Assembly (NCBI GenBank): GCA_003155465.1
Contig: PMCR01000481.1
Location: 1 to 24,807, forward strand
Source of the DNA: Myxococcales bacterium
Lineage (GTDB): Bacteria > Myxococcota > Polyangia > Fen-1088
DNA: 24,807 nt
Direction: 5' to 3'
Positions within the stretch are counted from its first letter, which is position 1. Each line of letters begins with the position of its first letter. Below the pieces are notes generated by a model, which was not told the DNA's origin, ran no database searches, and saw nothing but the letters and a program-made list of their open reading frames with translations. Below are positions 21,442 to 24,807 of the stretch, one piece after another. A program made the translations under genes and the position numbers.

Positions 21442-22908
21442 ATGAAAGCTCAACGTTGGTCTCTGGCTCTGTCGTTGCTCGGCATGTTCATGCTGCCTCG
21501 GTCGGCATCGGCAGCGCCGCCCGCCGACGGCTGGGTGATCTGGCAGTCCAACCGGCAAGACGCCCGCCATGAGGTCTATAGAGCGCGCGCGGACGGCAGC
21601 GAAGTCACGCGCATGACCCAAACCGGAGGTCTCGGCCCCTTCTGGGCTCCTGATGGCCGCTGGATCGTGTACCGCGACGATGCCAGCACGATCTACCTCA
21701 TGCGCCCCGACGGCAGCGAACTGCAAACCCTGGCGACGGGTTGGCCCTGCTTCTGGTTGCACGACAACTCGGGATTCGTGGTGTCGGATGCCACCGGCTA
21801 CAACCTCTACGACCCGGAAACCAAGGAAACCACGCTGCTCTTCCACACTGAGGATTTCCCGCAATTCGCCGGCACCACTTTCCAACCGAACGCCATGACC
21901 CACGACAACCGCTACCTGCTGGTTGGTTCGCACCTGTACATGACTGGATACACCGGCGCCAACGGATCCTTCACGTCGGAGTATTCGTCTCTGGTGGTGG
22001 ACCTGTTTCACAAGGACAGGGTCTACTTCGTGGGCAGCGGGTGCTGGCCGTTTTCGCCGCCCGCTGGAGATCTGGTCTTCCACATCTGCGCCAACTGTCC
22101 GACCCATCCTGACATCTACCGGATGAGCCTGGCCGACCTGGCGACGCGAAGTTCGTACGCCCCCGAGGTGGCCCACGAAGACGCGGACTGGGGCCATGAA
22201 TACAACCCGCGCGTATCGAACGACAACCGCTGGCTGGTGTACATGGCGTCGGCCGGTTGCCATCAGGGCGACGGCTGCGACTACGACATCTGGTTGCACG
22301 AACTGGGCGCGGGTCCGAGCGAGCGCTCGCGCGTTACCCAGGATCCAGGCTTCGACGGCTACCCTCAGATCTACGTGGGACCGCTGTGGCAGAAGGTCAG
22401 CCAGCCTCGCCTCCTGCTCACGCCTTCGCGCCTGACCTTCTATGCCGGCGCGGACGCCACGCCGGCCGCACAGACGATCAAGGTGAAGAACACCGGGGGC
22501 GGAACGCTGGGCGCGGTGGTCGTGACGCCCGATCCCTCGGCGCCATGGCTGGATGTCCGGCAGGCTGACGCCGGCACGATTAGCTTCACGCTGCTCAGCG
22601 ACTTCATCACCCGTGGTATCCAGCACGCCGCGGTGACCGTCACGGTTGACGGAGCGCTGGGCTCGCCCGTCAGTGTTCCGGTCACCCTTTACGCCGACGA
22701 GTCCTTCCCCTATCCCGAAGGCGGCGCACCCGAAGAACCCTGGATCGATGCCGGTGCAGGAGATCCCGATGCGGGCGAAGAAGTGGCCAGCAGCAAAGGC
22801 ACAGGCTGTGGCTGCGCGCTCTACGGCGTGCCCCGGGCTGGCGCGCCGCTGTCGCTGCTGGGTCTGGCTCTCGCCGCCCTGTGCCTGCGCCGGCGAAGGC
22901 GCCGGTAG
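21442..22908 (+). CDS. Surface PD40/TolB-like and BACON-like protein with MYXO-CTERM-like tail (copy 2)
   Basis: 488 residues from the ATG at 21442, chosen because the paralogue starts at the equivalent residue (MKAQRWSLAL versus MTIQRWSLAL). An in-frame ATG at 21430 would add four residues. Neither start has a clear ribosome binding site. From the signal peptide to the end of the BACON-like domain it is nearly identical to copy 1, with changes clustered in short patches (for example near VSDATGYNLYD and CHQGDGCDYD). It differs mainly in the linker, where a single short Asp-rich unit replaces the three 39-residue repeats. The tail (GTGCGCALYGV..., hydrophobic segment, six Arg) is again MYXO-CTERM-like. 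The 50-base gap after copy 1 shows no terminator, so they may be co-transcribed. Confidence 0.85.
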   Translation: MKAQRWSLALSLLGMFMLPRSASAAPPADGWVIWQSNRQDARHEVYRARADGSEVTRMTQTGGLGPFWAPDGRWIVYRDDASTIYLMRPDGSELQTLATGWPCFWLHDNSGFVVSDATGYNLYDPETKETTLLFHTEDFPQFAGTTFQPNAMTHDNRYLLVGSHLYMTGYTGANGSFTSEYSSLVVDLFHKDRVYFVGSGCWPFSPPAGDLVFHICANCPTHPDIYRMSLADLATRSSYAPEVAHEDADWGHEYNPRVSNDNRWLVYMASAGCHQGDGCDYDIWLHELGAGPSERSRVTQDPGFDGYPQIYVGPLWQKVSQPRLLLTPSRLTFYAGADATPAAQTIKVKNTGGGTLGAVVVTPDPSAPWLDVRQADAGTISFTLLSDFITRGIQHAAVTVTVDGALGSPVSVPVTLYADESFPYPEGGAPEEPWIDAGAGDPDAGEEVASSKGTGCGCALYGVPRAGAPLSLLGLALAALCLRRRRRR

Positions 22909-23063
22909 GTTCGCAGGAGCCATCCAGCCGCAGATTCTGCTCGGGCAGGATGTCCAGCCGATTGCTGGCCATTGGATGATTTTCAAACCCGATTCTGCGG
23001 TGAAGTGCCCCTGTGAGGGTTGCGCTGTGGCCATTTTCCCTTCAGCGCGACGGTACAGACGAC
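22909..23063 (+). other. Short gap before the second GH2 gene
   Basis: 155 bases. No gene, strong hairpin or clear promoter was recognised. The region contains no obvious ribosome binding site for the downstream ATG at 23064. Confidence 0.4.
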
Positions 23064-24807
23064 ATGTACACGCACCGCTTCAAGCAATTCTTGACCACCA
23101 CAACCCGGATCCGCCGGGCGCCAGCGGCAAAGATCGCGGGAATTGGCTTGGCCCTGCTCTTCCTGGGACCTGCCGGCTGCAGCTCCGGCAGTTCCAGTGT
23201 CGCTCCCGACGACGCAGCCGGCAACGCAGGCGCCGCTGGGAATAGCAGTGCTTCAGCCGGGCAGGGAGGCGGCGCGGCGGCTTCCGGCGACACAGGTGGG
23301 CAGACCGCGACCGGCGGTGATGCAACCGCCGACGGTGGGGCCGGCGCAGGCGGGTCCAACGCCGCTGGTGGTCAGGCCGGGACAGGCGGCGGTGCAACGG
23401 TCGGCGGTGTGACGGGCGCAGGCGGGTCCGGCGTCGCTGGAGCTCAAGGCGGGAGTTCCGGCAGTGCAGTGACGGGCGGGGCAGGCAGCGTGGCCGGCTC
23501 GGCAGCTACGGCAGGCAGAGGCGGTTCGGGCGGCGCTGCGGGAGCAGGCGGGGGAGCCACAGCCGGCACCGGGGGCAAGGCTGGCTCCTACGGCAGTGCG
23601 GGAGCAACCGGCTCAGGCGGCGCGCCGCCCGTGACCAATCGTCAGACTCTCAACATCAATCAGTTCTGGAAATTCAAGCTGGGCGACTCCACCGGCGCGC
23701 AGGCGACCAGCTACGATGACACATCGTGGTCGACGGTCGGGCTGCCGCACTCGTTCAGCCTGCCGTACTTTTCATCGCTCCAGTTCTACACTGGCACCGG
23801 CTGGTATCGGAAGCATTTCAACTTCCCAGCGGAATGGTCAGGCAAACGGGTGTTTCTCGAATTCGAGGGGGCGTTTCAAGACGCCCAGATCTACCTGAAC
23901 GGGAAGTCCCTCGGCAGACACCTGGGTGGCTATACCGGATTCTCCCTTGATGCCACCAGCACGCTGGTAGCCGGCGACAACGTCGTGGCGGTGCAGTTGA
24001 GCAACAAGTGGAACGCGCAACTGGCTCCGCGTGGCGGCGACCACCAGTTCTCCGGGGGCATTTACCGTGATGTGTACCTGGTCGTCACCGATCCTCTGCA
24101 CGTCACCTGGTACGGCACCTTTGTGACCACGCCGACCATCTCGGCCTCATCAGCCACGGTGAACATCAAGACAGAACTACGCAACGACTATGCGACGGAC
24201 AAGAACTGCACCCTGAAAACCGACATTGTGGACACAAAGGGCGCGACTGTGGCCACTGTGTCCTCGACACAGGTCGTGGCTGCGAACAGCACAGTGACCG
24301 TCGATCAAACCACGCCGCCGATTGCCAATCCGTCGCTCTGGCATCCGGATCATCCGACGCTGTACCGCGCGGTCAGTACGCTTTCCGAGGGGGCGACCAA
24401 CCTCGACAGTTTCTCTACGACGTTTGGCTTTCGCTGGATCAGTTGGTCGGCGACCAGCGGGTTTTCTATCAATGGCGCGCACTACTACTTTCACGGCGTG
24501 AATGTCCATCAAGACCACGCGGGCTGGTGCGACGGCGTGACGAATGCCGGGCTCTTTCGCGACGTCAAGATGGTCAAAGACGCCGGTTTCAACTTCATCC
24601 GCGGCTCGCACTATCCGAAGGACCCGGCCTTTGGCGATGCCTGCGACCAGCTCGGGGTTCTGTTCTGGTCGGAGAACAACTTCTGGGGCTTTGGCGGCGC
24701 GACCGGCGAAGGCGACTGGAAGACGGGCGGCTCCTATCCCAACAACGCCGCTGACCAGGCCCCGTTTGAGACCAGCGTGATCGACAGCCTGACCGCGATG
24801 ATCCGCG
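23064..24807 (+). CDS. Secreted GH2 glycosidase-like lipoprotein, N-terminal part (3' truncated by window)
   Basis: The frame is open from the ATG at 23064 to the window end (581 residues seen). The N-terminus has a long basic stretch, a hydrophobic segment and a lipobox (GPAGC, Cys39). Residues about 40-190 are a Gly/Ala/Ser/Thr-rich linker. Then comes the GH2 sugar-binding jelly roll (WYRKHFNFPAEWSGKRVFLEFEG, YLNGKSLG), an Ig-like domain (about 355-450), and the start of the TIM barrel. The barrel start contains the GH2 signature around FHGVNVHQDHAGW, then KDAGFNFIRGSHYPKDPAF and CDQLGVLFWSENN. These match GH2 beta-galactosidase/beta-mannosidase/beta-glucuronidase-type enzymes. The acid/base and nucleophile lie beyond the window, so activity cannot be judged. 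No clear ribosome binding site is seen. It is not a close paralogue of the GH2 gene at 13765-16725. Confidence 0.88.
   Translation, partial: MYTHRFKQFLTTTTRIRRAPAAKIAGIGLALLFLGPAGCSSGSSSVAPDDAAGNAGAAGNSSASAGQGGGAAASGDTGGQTATGGDATADGGAGAGGSNAAGGQAGTGGGATVGGVTGAGGSGVAGAQGGSSGSAVTGGAGSVAGSAATAGRGGSGGAAGAGGGATAGTGGKAGSYGSAGATGSGGAPPVTNRQTLNINQFWKFKLGDSTGAQATSYDDTSWSTVGLPHSFSLPYFSSLQFYTGTGWYRKHFNFPAEWSGKRVFLEFEGAFQDAQIYLNGKSLGRHLGGYTGFSLDATSTLVAGDNVVAVQLSNKWNAQLAPRGGDHQFSGGIYRDVYLVVTDPLHVTWYGTFVTTPTISASSATVNIKTELRNDYATDKNCTLKTDIVDTKGATVATVSSTQVVAANSTVTVDQTTPPIANPSLWHPDHPTLYRAVSTLSEGATNLDSFSTTFGFRWISWSATSGFSINGAHYYFHGVNVHQDHAGWCDGVTNAGLFRDVKMVKDAGFNFIRGSHYPKDPAFGDACDQLGVLFWSENNFWGFGGATGEGDWKTGGSYPNNAADQAPFETSVIDSLTAMIR

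Noticed and set aside
21055..23034. 659-codon minus-strand open frame across the PD40/BACON tandem
   Set aside because: It is antisense to two clearly coding genes with signal peptide, domains and MYXO-CTERM tails. The frame stays open because of GC-rich third positions, and its composition (Arg/His/Gly-rich, no fold) is that of a shadow.
1..24807. CRISPR arrays, tRNA genes, insertion sequences, integrases
   Set aside because: I looked for regularly spaced direct repeats, cloverleaf-like arms with CCA ends and DDE or tyrosine recombinase motifs. None was found; the only repeats are coding linker repeats and the short elements listed.

Overview
The window looks like chromosomal DNA from a myxobacterium-type organism (phylum Myxococcota, probably Polyangia). 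The reasons are high GC, an eukaryotic-like Ser/Thr kinase, lipoproteins with long Gly/Thr/Ala-rich linkers, and two proteins ending in a MYXO-CTERM-like tail (Gly-Cys cluster, hydrophobic segment, Arg run). No tRNA, rRNA, CRISPR array, insertion sequence or phage gene was seen.

Layout. (1) 1-123: the tail of an outer-membrane beta-barrel-like protein, followed by a terminator-like hairpin. (2) 455-2125 (+): a sigma-54 activator with XylR_N, V4R, AAA+ and Fis-type HTH domains. (3) 2235-6907 (-): a compact operon of a Ser/Thr kinase with one membrane segment, an exported TPR-like protein with a membrane segment, and a lipoprotein with Ig-like domains and a seven-repeat Kelch propeller. (4) 7299-12007 (+): an exported protein of unknown function, two bases ahead of a 955-residue cytosolic-looking protein whose N-terminus carries the full metal-ligand pattern of zinc-dependent phospholipase C. 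(5) 12259-13530 (-): a 224-residue caspase-like (clan CD-like) protein followed by a small exported Cys-containing protein. (6) 13765-16725 (-): a secreted GH2 glycosidase-like lipoprotein with a non-canonical acid/base motif. (7) 16848-19512 (-): a three-gene overlapping operon of a CapK-like adenylate-forming enzyme, a 77-residue CapK N-terminus-like protein, and a FemAB/GNAT-like acyltransferase. (8) 19670-22908 (+): tandem near-identical PD40/BACON proteins with MYXO-CTERM tails. (9) 23064-end (+): a second secreted GH2 lipoprotein, cut by the window edge.

How the genes may work together. Regions 6, 8 and 9 suggest cell-surface carbohydrate processing plus surface-anchored propeller proteins. 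Region 3 looks like a signalling kinase co-expressed with envelope proteins. The most novel stretch is 7.3-13.5 kb. There, two convergent gene pairs each combine a putative hydrolase without a signal peptide (a Zn-PLC-like protein; a caspase-like protein) with an exported partner. This resembles effector/immunity pairs exported by a contact-dependent system, but no secretion gene lies in the window, so that reading is an inference.
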